Shown: piece after piece, positions 48,244-58,717 of the stretch
How the letters are laid out: each line of letters opens with the position of its first letter
How positions within the stretch are numbered: position 1 is the first letter of the stretch
NCBI RefSeq assembly: GCF_002869965.1
Contig: NZ_PEBS01000004.1
Span: 81,920-145,919, forward strand
Origin: Janthinobacterium sp. ROICE36
GTDB lineage: Bacteria > Pseudomonadota > Gammaproteobacteria > Burkholderiales > Burkholderiaceae_D
Direction of reading: 5' to 3'
Length of the DNA stretch: 64,000 nucleotides
Program-made: the position numbers and the translations under genes
Notes under the pieces: generated by a model
The model's input: only the letters and a program-made list of their open reading frames with translations
Databases searched by the model: none
What the model was told of the DNA's origin: nothing

Positions 48244-49716
48244 TCAGCCTTTTGTGCTTTGTACTTCCGTCTGTACCAGGGCCTGGGCCTTCACGTCGGC
48301 TGCATCTTCCTCGTCGCTGTCGGTGCCCTTGCTGATGCTTTCGCCATCGTCGCGGCGCAAGGTCCAGAATGTCAGCGAGGACAGCACCGTCAGGGCGGCC
48401 AGGGTGAGGAAGGCGTGGTGCAGTGCGGTGCTGAGCATGCTGCGGTCCGACTGCGGCATGTCGCCCAGGTACCAGCCCGTGATCAGTGAACCGAAGGCCA
48501 GGCCAAAGCTCATCGACAGTTGCTGCATTGAGCTGGCGATGGTGCTGGCCATGCTGGAGTCGGCCTTGTCGACATCGGCATACGCGATGGTGTTCATGCT
48601 GGAAAATTGCAGCGAATTGAAAAAGCCCATGCACAGGCTGATGGCGACGATCACGTACAGGGACGTGCCCGCGCCCACCTGCGAAAACATGGCAATGGTG
48701 ATGCCGATCAGCACAGTGTTGACGATCAGCACCTGGCGGTAGCCGAAGCGGGCCAGTACGCGGGCGGAAATGAATTTCATGCCCATGGCGGCGGCCGCCG
48801 ACGGCATCATCAGCAAGCCCGATTGCCAGGCGGGCAAGCCCAGACCCAGCTGGTACAGCAGCGGCAGCAGGAAGGGCAGTCCGCCCACGCCCAGGCGTGT
48901 AACAAAGCCGCCCACCACGGAAACGCGGAAGGTACGGATCTTGAACAGGGTCAGACGCAGCAACGGGTGCAGCACTGCGCTCGAATGCCAGGCGTACGCG
49001 GCCAGCAGGCTGATGGAAATGAACAGCAGCACGGCCGCCGAGGTGGGGTCGATCTTGTGCTCGCCAAAAATTTCCAGCAGCCAGGATAGCAGCGCGATGC
49101 CCGTGCCGAACAGCACCAGGCCGATCAGGTCCAGCGGACGGGGTTTGTCGCCGTAGTAATCGGGCATGTAGCGGTGCGCCAGGTACAGCGCCGCCAGGCC
49201 CACGGGCACGTTGACAAAGAAAATCTCGCGCCAGGACAGCCAGTGCACGATCAAGCCTCCCACCGTGGGCCCCAGCAGGGGCCCGATCAGGGCGGGGATG
49301 ATGACAAAATTCATGGCCGCCAGTAATTGCGATTTGGGAAACGTACGGATGATGGTGAGCCTGCCTACCGGCATCATCATGGCCGCGCCCACTCCTTGCA
49401 GCAGGCGCGCGGCCACCAGCATGGGGGCATTCACCGATAGGCCGCACAGGATGGAGGCGATGGTAAAGATGGCAACAGCGGCGGAAAACACGCGCCGCGT
49501 GCCGAAGCGGTCGGCCATCCAGCCGCTGATGGGGATGCACACGGCCAGGCTCAGAATATAGCTGGTGACGACGGCCTTCAGGCTGAGCGGCGTCACGTTG
49601 AGGCTGGCGGCCATGGCGGGGATGGCGGTGTTGACGATGGTGGAGTCGAGTTGCTCCATGAACAGGGCGGTGGCAACCACCCAGGGAAGGTAGCTTTTAA
49701 TCGGGGAACTGGTCAT
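48244..49716 (-). CDS. DHA2-family MFS multidrug efflux transporter
   Basis: A 490-residue transporter with about 14 membrane segments. It begins LPWVVATALFMEQLDSTIVNTAIPAMA, the DHA2 (EmrB/QacA) opening with motif D1, followed by GWMADRFGTRRVF (motif A) and RLLQGVGAAMMMPVGRL (motif C). No EmrA-like membrane-fusion partner lies next to it, and its drug range is unknown. It follows no local operon. Confidence 0.88.
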   Translation of the reverse strand: MTSSPIKSYLPWVVATALFMEQLDSTIVNTAIPAMAASLNVTPLSLKAVVTSYILSLAVCIPISGWMADRFGTRRVFSAAVAIFTIASILCGLSVNAPMLVAARLLQGVGAAMMMPVGRLTIIRTFPKSQLLAAMNFVIIPALIGPLLGPTVGGLIVHWLSWREIFFVNVPVGLAALYLAHRYMPDYYGDKPRPLDLIGLVLFGTGIALLSWLLEIFGEHKIDPTSAAVLLFISISLLAAYAWHSSAVLHPLLRLTLFKIRTFRVSVVGGFVTRLGVGGLPFLLPLLYQLGLGLPAWQSGLLMMPSAAAAMGMKFISARVLARFGYRQVLIVNTVLIGITIAMFSQVGAGTSLYVIVAISLCMGFFNSLQFSSMNTIAYADVDKADSSMASTIASSMQQLSMSFGLAFGSLITGWYLGDMPQSDRSMLSTALHHAFLTLAALTVLSSLTFWTLRRDDGESISKGTDSDEEDAADVKAQALVQTEVQSTKG

Positions 49717-49924
49717 GGGTGCGAGCCTGAGGAGGAGAAACGGAGCCGACAGTACGACGAATTGTCACATAAATGGCGTAGGCGTGCCGCCGGCGCCGTC
49801 CATTCTGGCAGCGTGCCGGGGGCAGAGTCCATGGAGCATTTGTTCCATGACAATAGATTGCGGGCAAGGCTAGCAGGTGTTTTCTGGCAGCTCCGGCCTC
49901 TTCTTTCTTCGAAAGTCACACCAC

Positions 49925-50542
49925 ATGAAAAATGCATTTACGTTTCGCGTGCTGTCGACACAGTTCGGCTTGAGCGACCGCAGCGGCACGTTCAGCGCGA
50001 CCACTACCGGCAATTTCACCACCTACATGGCAACGGATTTCAGCGTCACCGTCGATGCGCGCACGCGTCTTCTGTCAGGCAATATCAAATTGGGTAATAT
50101 TGTCTCGACCGTCAGCGGTACGGCTTATGCCGTCAGCGATGTAGCCAAGCTGGCCGGCAGCTATATTTTCCTGGGCGCCATGCGCAATGCAGCGAACGGT
50201 GCTGACCGTTTCCATCCGAAAGGCAGTCTCAAGATCGTCGCCGACGGAACGGCCCAACTGTGCCATGGCGGTGTTTTCGATGCCCAGGGCGCCTGTTCGG
50301 CCCTACCTGACCCTGATCAAGGATGCAAAGAATGGCTTGCTCGTATCCCGCCAGGGTGGCCAGGACTTCGGCATCGTGCATGTGCACGCGTGGGACCGTG
50401 GGCTGGCGCTGTTCATCGACCGCTACAGCCGCAACCAGGAAAACGTCATGCGCGTGGGCACCATCGTGGCGGCCAAACGTCGAGCATGGCGATCGAGTTT
50501 TCGACCGACCGGTCGTACATGGGCATGTGCCTGAAAAAATAG
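49925..50542 (+). pseudogene. Small hypothetical gene broken by two compensating frameshifts
   Basis: The gene opens normally (MKNAFTFRVLSTQFGLSDRSGTFSATTTG) and reads well to about 50300. It then becomes Arg/Gly/Pro/His-rich and unlike protein. From about 50300 to 50475 the sensible frame is one base later (YLTLIKDAKNGLLVSRQGGQ... to VGTIVAAK). After that the first frame resumes with SSMAIEFSTDRSYMGMCLKK and a stop. Removing one C from the CCC at 50301-50303 and adding one base near 50477-50480 would give a continuous protein. The product is unrecognised and has no signal peptide. It may be a true pseudogene or two sequencing errors. It converges on cobQ. Confidence 0.7.
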
Positions 50543-50545
50543 TCG

Positions 50546-52000
50546 CTAGCTTTTGATTTGCTCCAGGGCGGCCAGCAAGGGCAGCGCCGCGTCCGCGATG
50601 CGCTCCAGGCTGGCCTCGCGCAGGGCGGCGGTGTCCACCGTGTGTCCGGAGTCCAGCCCCGCCCAGCGCAGCAGCGCCGAACATGCGGCGGGCGTGTCGA
50701 ACATGCCGTGCAAATAGCTGCCCAGGATTTGCCCGTCACCCGATACGGCCCCTTCCGGCCGTCCATCGATCATGAACGCCGGCTGCCGCAGGGCGGCGCC
50801 CTGCGAGACGCCCATGTGGATTTCATAGCCTGCCACGGGCGCATCGTCGGCGCCGGCAAACGCGCAGTGGCCGGCCACCTGTTGCAGGCGCTTTTTCGCC
50901 GTCAGTTCAGTCAGCATATCGAGCAGGCCGAGTGCCTTCGATTCTCCAGCACCCCCTTCCACGCCCAGCGGGTCGCACACGCTCAGGCCCAGCATCTGGA
51001 AGCCGCCGCAGATGCCCAGCACCTTGCCGCCATAGCGCAGGTGTTTCGCCAGGTAAGCGGGCCAGCCCTGCTGCTGCAGCCAGGCCAGGTCGCCGCGCGT
51101 GTTCTTGCTGCCGGGCAGGATCACCAGGTCCGCCGGCGGAATTGCTTGTCCCTGTTGGATGAATTGCAGGTCGATATCGGGGTGGGCGCGCAGCGCGTCG
51201 ACATCCGTGTGGTTGCTGATGCGCGGCAGTTGCGGCACCAGCACCTTGAAGGCGCCGCGTTCTGCCTGCATGGCTTCCACGGCGTCTTCCGCATCGAGGA
51301 ACAAGCCTTGCAGATAGGGCAGCACGGCCAGCACGGGCTTGCCCGTCTGCCGTTCCAGCCACTCGATGCCGGGTTGTAGCAGGGAGATATCGCCGCGGAA
51401 GCGGTTGATGACGAAGCCGAGGATGCGCGCACGCTCGCTGTCGGACAGGCAGGCCAGGGTGCCGATGATGTGCGCGAAGACGCCGCCCCGGTCGATGTCT
51501 GCCACCAGGATCACAGGGCAGTCGACGGCTTCGGCAAAGCCCATGTTGGCGATGTCGCGCGCGCGCAGATTGACTTCGGCGGGGCTGCCCGCGCCTTCGA
51601 CGATGACGGCGGCGTATTGCTGGCGCAGGCGCGCATACGATTCGAGCACGGCGCCCATGGCGATGCTCTTGTATTGCTGGTAATCGCGCGCATCCATCTC
51701 GGCGCGCACCTTGCCCTGGATGATCACTTGCGCGCCCGTGTTCGATGAAGGCTTCAGCAGCACCGGATTCATGTCCGTGTGCGGCGCAATGCCGCAGGCC
51801 AGCGCCTGCAGGGCTTGCGCGCGGCCGATCTCGCCGCCGTCGCTCGTCACCGCGCTATTCAAGGCCATGTTTTGCGGCTTGAATGGCGCGACCGTCACGC
51901 CACGGCGCTTCAACAATCGGCACAGGGCCGCGACGACGGTGCTCTTGCCGGCGTCGGACGTCGTGCCCTGCACCATCAGGGCGGGGAAGGGAGGCTTCAT
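50546..52000 (-). CDS. cobQ: CobQ, adenosylcobyric acid synthase
   Basis: A 484-residue glutamine-dependent amidotransferase that amidates four side chains of adenosylcobyrinic acid diamide. The N-terminal synthetase domain has P-loop [13 protein letters not shown]. The C-terminal class I glutaminase domain has [10 protein letters not shown] with the nucleophilic cysteine and YEIHMG near the histidine. Last gene of the riboswitch operon. Its ATG overlaps the stop of the BtuF-like gene by 4 nt. Confidence 0.96.
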   Translation of the reverse strand: MKPPFPALMVQGTTSDAGKSTVVAALCRLLKRRGVTVAPFKPQNMALNSAVTSDGGEIGRAQALQALACGIAPHTDMNPVLLKPSSNTGAQVIIQGKVRAEMDARDYQQYKSIAMGAVLESYARLRQQYAAVIVEGAGSPAEVNLRARDIANMGFAEAVDCPVILVADIDRGGVFAHIIGTLACLSDSERARILGFVINRFRGDISLLQPGIEWLERQTGKPVLAVLPYLQGLFLDAEDAVEAMQAERGAFKVLVPQLPRISNHTDVDALRAHPDIDLQFIQQGQAIPPADLVILPGSKNTRGDLAWLQQQGWPAYLAKHLRYGGKVLGICGGFQMLGLSVCDPLGVEGGAGESKALGLLDMLTELTAKKRLQQVAGHCAFAGADDAPVAGYEIHMGVSQGAALRQPAFMIDGRPEGAVSGDGQILGSYLHGMFDTPAACSALLRWAGLDSGHTVDTAALREASLERIADAALPLLAALEQIKS

Positions 52001-52794
52001 GTCTGCTGCTCCTGCCAGGCTGAGATGATGTCGCTGATCTGGCGTAACCCCTCTGTGATGGCGGCCGGACCGGGCGAAAGAATGTCGGGCGACTTGATCT
52101 CGAACAGCATCTGGTTTTTCACGGCGGGAATCGCATTCCAGCCCGGGCGCGCCGCCAGTTGCGCCGGCTGGAATTTCTTGCCGCACCAGCTGGCGATGAT
52201 GATGTCGGGCGCGCGTGCGACCACATCATGGGAATCGGCGATGATGCGTTCCTTCGCGCCCGGATGAACGGACAATTCCGGAAAGGCGTCCGTGCCGCCG
52301 GCGATGTCGATCAATTCCGCCGCCCAGCCGATGCCGCTCATCAGGGGATCATTCCACTTTTCAAAGTAAATCACGGGCTTGCGCGACCAGTCTGCGGCGC
52401 GGGCCCGCGCGGCTGCGATGTCCGCGCGCAGGCTGGCGATCAGTTCGCGGCCGGCGTCCTCGCGCTGCACCAGCGCGGCCAGTATGGCGATCATGCGCAG
52501 GATGCCCTCCACCGTGCGCTGGTTGAACTGGTGCACTTCGATGCCGGCCTTGACCAGGTCGCGGCAGATATCGGCCTGCATGTCGCAAAAGCCGATCACG
52601 AGGTCGGGCTGGACGACCAGGATGCGTGCCAGGTCAGCGGAGGAAAAACCGCTGATCTTGGTTTTTTCCTCGCGTGCCCGCGGCGGGCGCACGGTGAAGC
52701 CGGAAATGCCCGCGATGACGTCTTGCGCACCCAGCGCATACAGCGTTTCCACGGCTTCCGTTGACAAACAGGCGATGCGCTGGTAGTGACTCAT
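51997..52794 (-). CDS. BtuF-like corrinoid-binding protein lacking a signal peptide
   Basis: A 265-residue protein of the TroA/BtuF substrate-binding fold: [28 protein letters not shown] at the start and [24 protein letters not shown] are characteristic. The start (4-nt overlap with btuF) leaves no signal peptide, so it should remain in the cytoplasm, unlike the true BtuF encoded just upstream. A cytoplasmic corrinoid carrier or chaperone feeding CobQ is an attractive inference. Function is unproven. Confidence 0.82.
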   Translation of the reverse strand: MSHYQRIACLSTEAVETLYALGAQDVIAGISGFTVRPPRAREEKTKISGFSSADLARILVVQPDLVIGFCDMQADICRDLVKAGIEVHQFNQRTVEGILRMIAILAALVQREDAGRELIASLRADIAAARARAADWSRKPVIYFEKWNDPLMSGIGWAAELIDIAGGTDAFPELSVHPGAKERIIADSHDVVARAPDIIIASWCGKKFQPAQLAARPGWNAIPAVKNQMLFEIKSPDILSPGPAAITEGLRQISDIISAWQEQQT

Positions 52795-53702
52795 AGCGCC
52801 GTCTTGGCTGTGGGAGCGCTGCGGCGCTGGCGGGCTACTTCAAGCTGTTCACACATGGCGGCCGTGCCTTCGATCATGCGCGGGCCGGCGCGGTTCAGCA
52901 GGTCGCCATTCAGGCGAAACAGATTATTCTTGCGCACGGCCGTCATCGACGGGAAGGCGCGCCACATGGCCAGGCCCCCTTCGCTGCGTGGATCGCTCTT
53001 TTCGCTGGTGCCGAAAATGACTTCCGGGTCTTCCTGCAGCACGCCTTCCGGCGTGACGACGGGCGCCACCACCTTCATCGCGGCAAAGATATTCTGCGCG
53101 CCGCACAGGCGCATGGAGTCGCTGATGATGCTCGCGCCGCTCAAGGTGTACAAGGGTTTATCCCACACCTGGTAAAACACGCGCACGGGCGGGCGCTGCG
53201 CATACTGAGCCGTCAGGCTGGCCAGTTTGGTGCGCAGCTGCGCGGCGGCCGGCTTGGCGACTTTTTCCGTGCCCATCAGCTGGCCCAGGCGCTCCATGCT
53301 GTCCGGGATGTCAGCCAGCTTGCGCGGCTCGCTGTGATAAATCGGCACCTTCAGCTGGCGCAGCATGGCGATCTGGCGCTCGGCGCTGCCATGCATCCAC
53401 ACGACGATCAGGTCCGGCTTCATGGCGATGATGCGCTCCATGTCGTACTGGCGGTTGTCGCCCACTTGCGGGATTTTTTTGGCCGCTTCCGGATAGTCGC
53501 TATAGCTGACGACACCGGCGATCCTGTCGCCGCCACCGGCTGCGAACAGCAGCTCCGTGACGTGCGGCGCCAGCGCCAGGATGCGCTGCGCCGGCTTGGC
53601 CACGGTGACGGTATTGCCGTCGTCATCGCGCACGGTGATGGCGGCATGCGCCTGCAGCGAGATCAAGCCGGCCAGCAGCAGTGCTGTTTTCAAGTGGTTC
53701 AT
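52791..53702 (-). CDS. btuF: BtuF, periplasmic cobalamin-binding protein
   Basis: A 303-residue substrate-binding protein with signal peptide ([20 protein letters not shown]) and a periplasmic-binding fold: RILALAPHVTELLFAAGGGDRIAGVVSYSDYPEAAKKIPQVGD is typical of BtuF. It would deliver vitamin B12 to the BtuCD importer. The ATG at 53702 overlaps the upstream stop by 4 nt. Confidence 0.9.
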   Translation of the reverse strand: MNHLKTALLLAGLISLQAHAAITVRDDDGNTVTVAKPAQRILALAPHVTELLFAAGGGDRIAGVVSYSDYPEAAKKIPQVGDNRQYDMERIIAMKPDLIVVWMHGSAERQIAMLRQLKVPIYHSEPRKLADIPDSMERLGQLMGTEKVAKPAAAQLRTKLASLTAQYAQRPPVRVFYQVWDKPLYTLSGASIISDSMRLCGAQNIFAAMKVVAPVVTPEGVLQEDPEVIFGTSEKSDPRSEGGLAMWRAFPSMTAVRKNNLFRLNGDLLNRAGPRMIEGTAAMCEQLEVARQRRSAPTAKTAL

Positions 53703-54685
53703 AGCTTCTTCCATGTGGTGAGTGCCTGTTCCAGTTGGAGCCAGGCGTCTTCGTTCGGCGGCAAACCCAGGCGGATGCCGTAGGCGGCGTGGCGGAACAG
53801 GCGCACCCAGATGCCCTGCTGCGCCATGTGGTGCCAGAAGGCTTCGGCGTCTTCTTCCGGCCACCATTGAAACAGCGCGCAACCGCCGCTGGCGATGCCG
53901 TGGCTGGCGAGCAGCTGGCGCAGGCGTTCGCCTTCTACGCGCAGGCGCAGGCGCATCGCATCCTGCCAGCGCGCGTCGGTCAGCGCGGCTAGGGCCACTT
54001 GCTGCGCCGGGCCGCTGACGGTCCACGGCCCCAGCATGTCGGCCAGCCGGGCCAGTAGCGCGGGATGGGCGGCGACAAAGCCCAGGCGCAGTCCCGCCAG
54101 GCCGAAGAATTTGCCGACCGAGCGCAGCACGATCAGTCCCGGCTGCGCTGTGTGCGGAGCGAGGCTGGCGTGTGTTTCCGTGTCGCCAAACGCTTCATCG
54201 ACTACCAGCCAGCCGCCGCGCGCTGCCAGCTGGCCTGCCCACTCCAGCAATATCTCGGGCGCGATGCGCTCGCCCGTGGGGTTGTTCGGGTTGCAGACGA
54301 CCAGCACGTCGCACTGGTCGACGGCATCGGCCAATTGTGCATACGGCACTTGGCGTAGTGCGTGGCCGTGCTGGCCCCAGTGGTGCGCGTGTTCCGCATA
54401 CGAGGGTGCGGCCACCACCACGCGCGACAGTGCGCGCAGCCGGGGCAGGGCCTGGATGGCCGCCTGCGTGCCTGCAACCGGCAGCATGGCCGGTGCGTTG
54501 TAGTAGGCGCAGGCAGCGGCCGCCAACGCGGGATCGGCTTCCGGTAGCCGGTGCCAGGCATTGGCGTCGGGTGCTGGCGCTGCATACCAGTGCGGGTTGA
54601 TGCCCGTCGACAGGTCGATCCAGTCGGCCACGGGTCGTCCATACTCGCGCGCGGCGTCGCGCAGCTTGCCGCCATGTTCAAGCAA
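53699..54685 (-). CDS. CobD/CobC-type PLP-dependent decarboxylase (threonine-phosphate decarboxylase)
   Basis: A 328-residue fold-type I aminotransferase-like protein. It starts [32 protein letters not shown], a hallmark of the family, with [13 protein letters not shown] in the middle. The PLP lysine is in [18 protein letters not shown]. It would make (R)-1-aminopropan-2-yl phosphate for the cobalamin lower loop (named CobD in Salmonella, CobC in Pseudomonas). It overlaps cbiB by 8 nt and btuF by 4 nt. Confidence 0.92.
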   Translation of the reverse strand: MLEHGGKLRDAAREYGRPVADWIDLSTGINPHWYAAPAPDANAWHRLPEADPALAAAACAYYNAPAMLPVAGTQAAIQALPRLRALSRVVVAAPSYAEHAHHWGQHGHALRQVPYAQLADAVDQCDVLVVCNPNNPTGERIAPEILLEWAGQLAARGGWLVVDEAFGDTETHASLAPHTAQPGLIVLRSVGKFFGLAGLRLGFVAAHPALLARLADMLGPWTVSGPAQQVALAALTDARWQDAMRLRLRVEGERLRQLLASHGIASGGCALFQWWPEEDAEAFWHHMAQQGIWVRLFRHAAYGIRLGLPPNEDAWLQLEQALTTWKKL

Positions 54686-55631
54686 GATATTTCCCCCGCA
54701 GGTAGTACAGCCCGGCCAGCAGCGCCACCCAGATCAGCCACAGCACGGCCGTTTCGGCCACCAGGCGCCAGGCGCGGTCGATATCGCGCGCTTCGGCGGG
54801 ACGGCCGGCGCCCAGAGGCGGGCGGCGTTCCAGCGCACCGTCGTAGATAGCGTCGCCACCCAAGGCCAGGCCCAGGGCGCCGGCGCCGCTGGCCATCACG
54901 GGCCCCGCGTTCGGGCTGCCCCAGTTTGGCGCCTGGCTGCGCCAGCAGTGCCAGGCGCGCCGCTTGTCGGCCATGGTCTTGCCCAGCAAGACATAGGACA
55001 GGGCCGTCAGGCGCGCCGGCAGGTAATTCAATAGGTCGTCGATGCGCGCGGCGCAGCAGCCGAACCAGTCATAGCGTGCATTGCGGTAGCCCCACATGGC
55101 GTCGAGCGTATTCGCCAGCCTGAATAGCACGGCGCCGGGGCCGCCCGCCACGGCAAACCAGAACAGGGTGCCGAAGACGGCGTCGTTGCCGTTTTCCAGC
55201 AGGGATTCCGTGCTGGCCTTGGCCAGGCTGGCCGCATCGGCGTTGGCCGTGTCGCGGCTGACGATGCGTGCCGTCAGCAGGCGCGCGTTGTCCAGGTCAT
55301 CCATGGCCAGGGCATCGGCGATCGGCTGATTGTGGTCGCGCAGGCTGCGCAAGCCCAGACATAGATACAGCAGGAAAACGTGGAGTGCGGCACCGGCCAG
55401 GCCGCACAGCCACCAGGCGGCATAGCTGATCGGCAGCACGGCCAGCGACCACGCCAGCGCCCCGCGCAGAAAACGCCCACGGCCCCGGTTCAGCAGGCGT
55501 TCGAGCGCGCTGGCGAGGCGGCCAAAGCCCACCAGCGGATGCCAGCGGCGCGTCTCGCCCAGGATCAGGTCGAGCAGTACGCCAGCCGTCATCAAGCCTG
55601 CCAGCAGGGGCAGCGACAAGCCGCTCAGCAT
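54678..55631 (-). CDS. cbiB: CbiB/CobD, adenosylcobinamide-phosphate synthase
   Basis: A 317-residue membrane protein that attaches aminopropanol (phosphate) to adenosylcobyric acid. Signatures: [48 protein letters not shown] and [10 protein letters not shown]. It has about five membrane segments. The start ATG lies inside the upstream cobU stop by 7 nt. Confidence 0.94.
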   Translation of the reverse strand: MLSGLSLPLLAGLMTAGVLLDLILGETRRWHPLVGFGRLASALERLLNRGRGRFLRGALAWSLAVLPISYAAWWLCGLAGAALHVFLLYLCLGLRSLRDHNQPIADALAMDDLDNARLLTARIVSRDTANADAASLAKASTESLLENGNDAVFGTLFWFAVAGGPGAVLFRLANTLDAMWGYRNARYDWFGCCAARIDDLLNYLPARLTALSYVLLGKTMADKRRAWHCWRSQAPNWGSPNAGPVMASGAGALGLALGGDAIYDGALERRPPLGAGRPAEARDIDRAWRLVAETAVLWLIWVALLAGLYYLRGKYLA

Positions 55632-56191
55632 GGAGCGCCTTTCAAGTATAGCGGCAGGCCGGCGGCGACAAACACGGCCCGGTCGCACACGGCCGCCACG
55701 GCCTGGTTCAGGCGTCCCGCTTCATCGGTGAAGCAGCGCGAGATGGCGCCGTACGGCACGATGCCCATGCCCACTTCGTTCGATACCAGCACGAGGTCAC
55801 AAGCGGTATCGCCGATTTCTGCCAGCGCGTACAGCAGGTGCGCGCGTTCGCTGTGGAACAGTTCTGGCAGGGCGATGTCGCCCACGTCCGGATACGTCTC
55901 GCCGCTGGAAAACATCAGGTTCGTCAGCCATAAGGTCAGGCAGTCGACCAGCAGCAGGCGCCCGGGCCGTGCTTCCCGCAGGATGGCGTCGCCCAGGCGC
56001 AGCGCTTCTTCCAGTGTCGCCCACTCGGCCGGGCGCTGTACCCGGTGATGCGCGATGCGCGTGGCCATTTCGCCGTCGCCCGCCTGCGCGGTGGCGATGT
56101 AGACGATTTCCTTGCCCGACTCGCGGGCCAGCTTTTCCGCATGGGCGCTCTTGCCCGAACGGGCGCCGCCGAAGACCAGGGTGCGCGTCAT
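55625..56191 (-). CDS. cobU: CobU/CobP, adenosylcobinamide kinase / guanylyltransferase
   Basis: A 188-residue bifunctional P-loop protein that phosphorylates adenosylcobinamide and activates it with GMP. Walker A is [24 protein letters not shown] is the conserved histidine region and [16 protein letters not shown] carries Walker [12 protein letters not shown] is the family motif. It is 7 nt after cobO. Confidence 0.95.
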   Translation of the reverse strand: MTRTLVFGGARSGKSAHAEKLARESGKEIVYIATAQAGDGEMATRIAHHRVQRPAEWATLEEALRLGDAILREARPGRLLLVDCLTLWLTNLMFSSGETYPDVGDIALPELFHSERAHLLYALAEIGDTACDLVLVSNEVGMGIVPYGAISRCFTDEAGRLNQAVAAVCDRAVFVAAGLPLYLKGAPC

Positions 56192-56198
56192 GGCACTG

Positions 56199-56837
56199 TT
56201 ACCACTCGGTGCCGAGTTGCGCCCCGATGCCGGCCGCATACGCATGCTTGACGACGGCCATTTCGGTGACGGTGTCGGCGATGGCGATCAATTCGTCCGG
56301 TGCGCCGCGGCCCGTGATGACCACGTGCTGCATGGCCGGGCGTTCCAGCAGGTCGGCGATGACTTGATGCACGTCGAGGTAGTTGTATTTGAGGGCGATA
56401 TTGAGTTCGTCGAACAGCACCAGGCCGTAGCTGGGGTCGGCCAGGAAGGTTTTCGCCTGCTCCCATGCCAGTTCGGCTTTTTCGATGTTGCGTTCGCGGT
56501 TCTGCGTTTCCCAGGTATAGCCTTCGCCCATCGCATGAAAGCTGATTTCATCGGGGAAGCGGCGCAGGAATTTTTCTTCGCCCGTCGACATGGCGCCCTT
56601 GATGAACTGCACCACGCCCACCTTCATGCCGTGGCCCATGGCGCGGATGGCCATGCCGAAGCCGCTCGAACTCTTGCCTTTGCCGTTGCCCGTGTTGACG
56701 ATGATGATGCCGATTTCCTTGTCGGCCTTGGCGATGGCCGCGTCGATGATGGCCTTCTTGCGCTCCATGCGCACGCGGTGGCGTTGATTTATAGCTGCGG
56801 TATTAGCGGCGGTGTCCGCGTTGATGTTATCGCTCAT
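56199..56837 (-). CDS. cobO: CobO/CobA, ATP:corrinoid adenosyltransferase
   Basis: A 212-residue enzyme that converts cob(I)alamin-type corrinoids to adenosyl forms. P-loop NTGNGKGKSSSGFGMA, GVVQFIKGAMSTGEE and FDELNIALKYNYL are typical of the CobA/CobO family. Its product is the same ligand that CarH-type regulators need. It lies 2 nt after btuD. Confidence 0.95.
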   Translation of the reverse strand: MSDNINADTAANTAAINQRHRVRMERKKAIIDAAIAKADKEIGIIIVNTGNGKGKSSSGFGMAIRAMGHGMKVGVVQFIKGAMSTGEEKFLRRFPDEISFHAMGEGYTWETQNRERNIEKAELAWEQAKTFLADPSYGLVLFDELNIALKYNYLDVHQVIADLLERPAMQHVVITGRGAPDELIAIADTVTEMAVVKHAYAAGIGAQLGTEW

Positions 56838-56839
56838 GT

Positions 56840-57607
56840 TTAATCCTCTTTGGGTATGAATATCTTGCGTTTGCCGTGGGCTATGATCTCGATCGGGTGG
56901 CCCAGGTAGTCGCCAAGGATGGATTCCTGCATCACCTCGGCCACGGAGCCGGCCAGCCAGCCGCCGTCGCCCATCAGCAGCAGCGCATGGGTCGAGACGC
57001 TGTGCGCCAGGTTCAGGTCATGGCCTACCATCACCACGGTTTTATTTTGTTCGCGGCACAGCTTCGACAGCAGGCCTATGACGCTGACCTGGTGCGCCAG
57101 GTCCAGCGCATTGGCCGGCTCGTCCAGCAGCAGCAGGGGCGTATCCTGCGCCAGCATGGCGGCGATCGCCACGCGCTGGCGCTCGCCGCCGGACAGGCTG
57201 CGCACGTCGCGCTCGGCCAGGTGCGCCACTTCCATCGAGGCCAGCGCCGCCAGGGCGATGCGCTGGTCGTCGCTGCCTTCCCAGTAATGGTTGTCGTGAT
57301 ATGGATGGCGCGCCGACAGCACCGTTTCGATGACGCGGTAGGAGAACGCGTCGTGGCGCGCCTGCGCCAGGAAGGCCCGTTCGCGTGCCAGTTCTTCGAT
57401 TGGCCAGTCGACCAGGGCGCGGCCCTGTATCGTCACGTGGCCGGCATCCGGTTCGCGCAAGCCGGCCAGCACGCGCAGCAAGGTGCTCTTGCCCGCGCCA
57501 TTGCGGCCGATCACGCTCCAGCATTCGCCATCCCTGATGTGCCAGATGAGGTTTTCCACGAGGGAGCGCGTGCCTGCTTTCAGGCCGAGTTGGTAAGTAA
57601 GTATCAT
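56840..57607 (-). CDS. btuD: BtuD, cobalamin ABC importer ATPase
   Basis: A 255-residue ABC ATPase: Walker A GRNGAGKST, signature LSGGERQR, Walker B LLLLDEPANALD and switch histidine in MVGHDLN. The ATG at 57607 overlaps btuC by 4 nt, which fixes the start; the frame stays open further upstream but is not protein-like. It powers uptake through BtuC. Confidence 0.94.
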   Translation of the reverse strand: MILTYQLGLKAGTRSLVENLIWHIRDGECWSVIGRNGAGKSTLLRVLAGLREPDAGHVTIQGRALVDWPIEELARERAFLAQARHDAFSYRVIETVLSARHPYHDNHYWEGSDDQRIALAALASMEVAHLAERDVRSLSGGERQRVAIAAMLAQDTPLLLLDEPANALDLAHQVSVIGLLSKLCREQNKTVVMVGHDLNLAHSVSTHALLLMGDGGWLAGSVAEVMQESILGDYLGHPIEIIAHGKRKIFIPKED

Positions 57608-58629
57608 GTGCGGCGTAATCGGTGCAGTTGGTACAGGAAGACGGGCGCGCCTATCATGGCCGTGACCACGCCGACGGGCAATTGCAAGGGCGCCAGCACG
57701 GTGCGCGCCAGGGTATCGGCCAGCACGAGGAAGGTGCCGCCGGCCAGCGCGGCAGCGGGTATCAGCAGGCGGTGATCGGGACCGCAGGCGAAACGCAGCG
57801 CATGCGGCACGATCAGGCCGACAAAACCCACGCTGCCGGCGCTGGTGACGGCGCTGGCCGTGAGCAGGCCGGAACAGAAGAACAGGCCCTTGCGCAGCGC
57901 GCCTACGCGCACGCCCAGGGTGCTGGCCGCTTCCGCGTGCAGGGCCATGACGTTCAGCGAACGCGCGCAGCGCAAGGCGAAGACCAGGGCGCCCGCCAGG
58001 ACCAGCCAGGGCATCAGCCGCGCGGGCGCGCCGGCCAGGTCGCCGATCATCCAGAACACCATGCTGCGCAAGCGGCTCTCCGGCGCAATCGAGAGCATCA
58101 GGGTGACAATGGCCATGCAGGCCGAGGCCAGGATCACGCCCGTCAGCAGCAAGAGCGAGGCGCCGCCTTCGGCCGCCGTGCCGCCGCGCAGGTCGCGTCG
58201 GGCAAAGAAGTACAGCAGCATGGACACGCCGACGGCGCCGGCAAAGGCCGCCGCGTCGACCACCCACAGCGCGCACATGAACAGCAGCGCGGCCAGCGCG
58301 CCGACGGAAGCGCCGGCGGAAATGCCCAACACGTACGGGTCGGCCAACGGATTGCGCAACAGGGCCTGCATCATGACGCCGGCCAGCGACAGCGCCGCGC
58401 CGGTGACAAAGGCGGTCAGTGCGCGTCCCAGGCGCAGGTCGAGCAGGGTGGCGGCGAGGGTATCGGTCTTGCCTTGCAATACATGGAAGAGGGCGGAAGG
58501 CAGGTCGGCGAGCGGAATCGCGATCGAACCGATCATGCCGGAGAAAATCAAGCTGGCAATTGCGCACACGCTCAGCACCGTGAGGATCACGGTGGCGCGG
58601 TGGCGCATATTGCGGAAAAATGGGTGCAT
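57604..58629 (-). CDS. btuC: BtuC, cobalamin ABC importer permease
   Basis: A 341-residue FecCD-family permease with about ten membrane segments. The start ATG at 58629 has AAGG upstream. LRLGRALTAFVTGAALSLAGVMMQALLRNPLADPYVLGISAGAS is the family core, and TSAGSVGFVGLIVPHALR contains the coupling helix. It is 88 nt after btuB, a space that may allow differential expression. Confidence 0.93.
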   Translation of the reverse strand: MHPFFRNMRHRATVILTVLSVCAIASLIFSGMIGSIAIPLADLPSALFHVLQGKTDTLAATLLDLRLGRALTAFVTGAALSLAGVMMQALLRNPLADPYVLGISAGASVGALAALLFMCALWVVDAAAFAGAVGVSMLLYFFARRDLRGGTAAEGGASLLLLTGVILASACMAIVTLMLSIAPESRLRSMVFWMIGDLAGAPARLMPWLVLAGALVFALRCARSLNVMALHAEAASTLGVRVGALRKGLFFCSGLLTASAVTSAGSVGFVGLIVPHALRFACGPDHRLLIPAAALAGGTFLVLADTLARTVLAPLQLPVGVVTAMIGAPVFLYQLHRLRRT

Positions 58630-58717
58630 GTACTGCCTTAAAAACGGGGACTGCAGAACTGCATCTGCGGGCGAAGGCGGCATGCCATCGCCCGCAGCTT
58701 ACATCATTACTACGTGC

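Noticed and set aside
57608..58567. Possible N-terminal extension of btuD
   Set aside because: It overlaps btuC, is Arg-rich, and the 4-nt ATGA overlap gives a normal ABC ATPase start.
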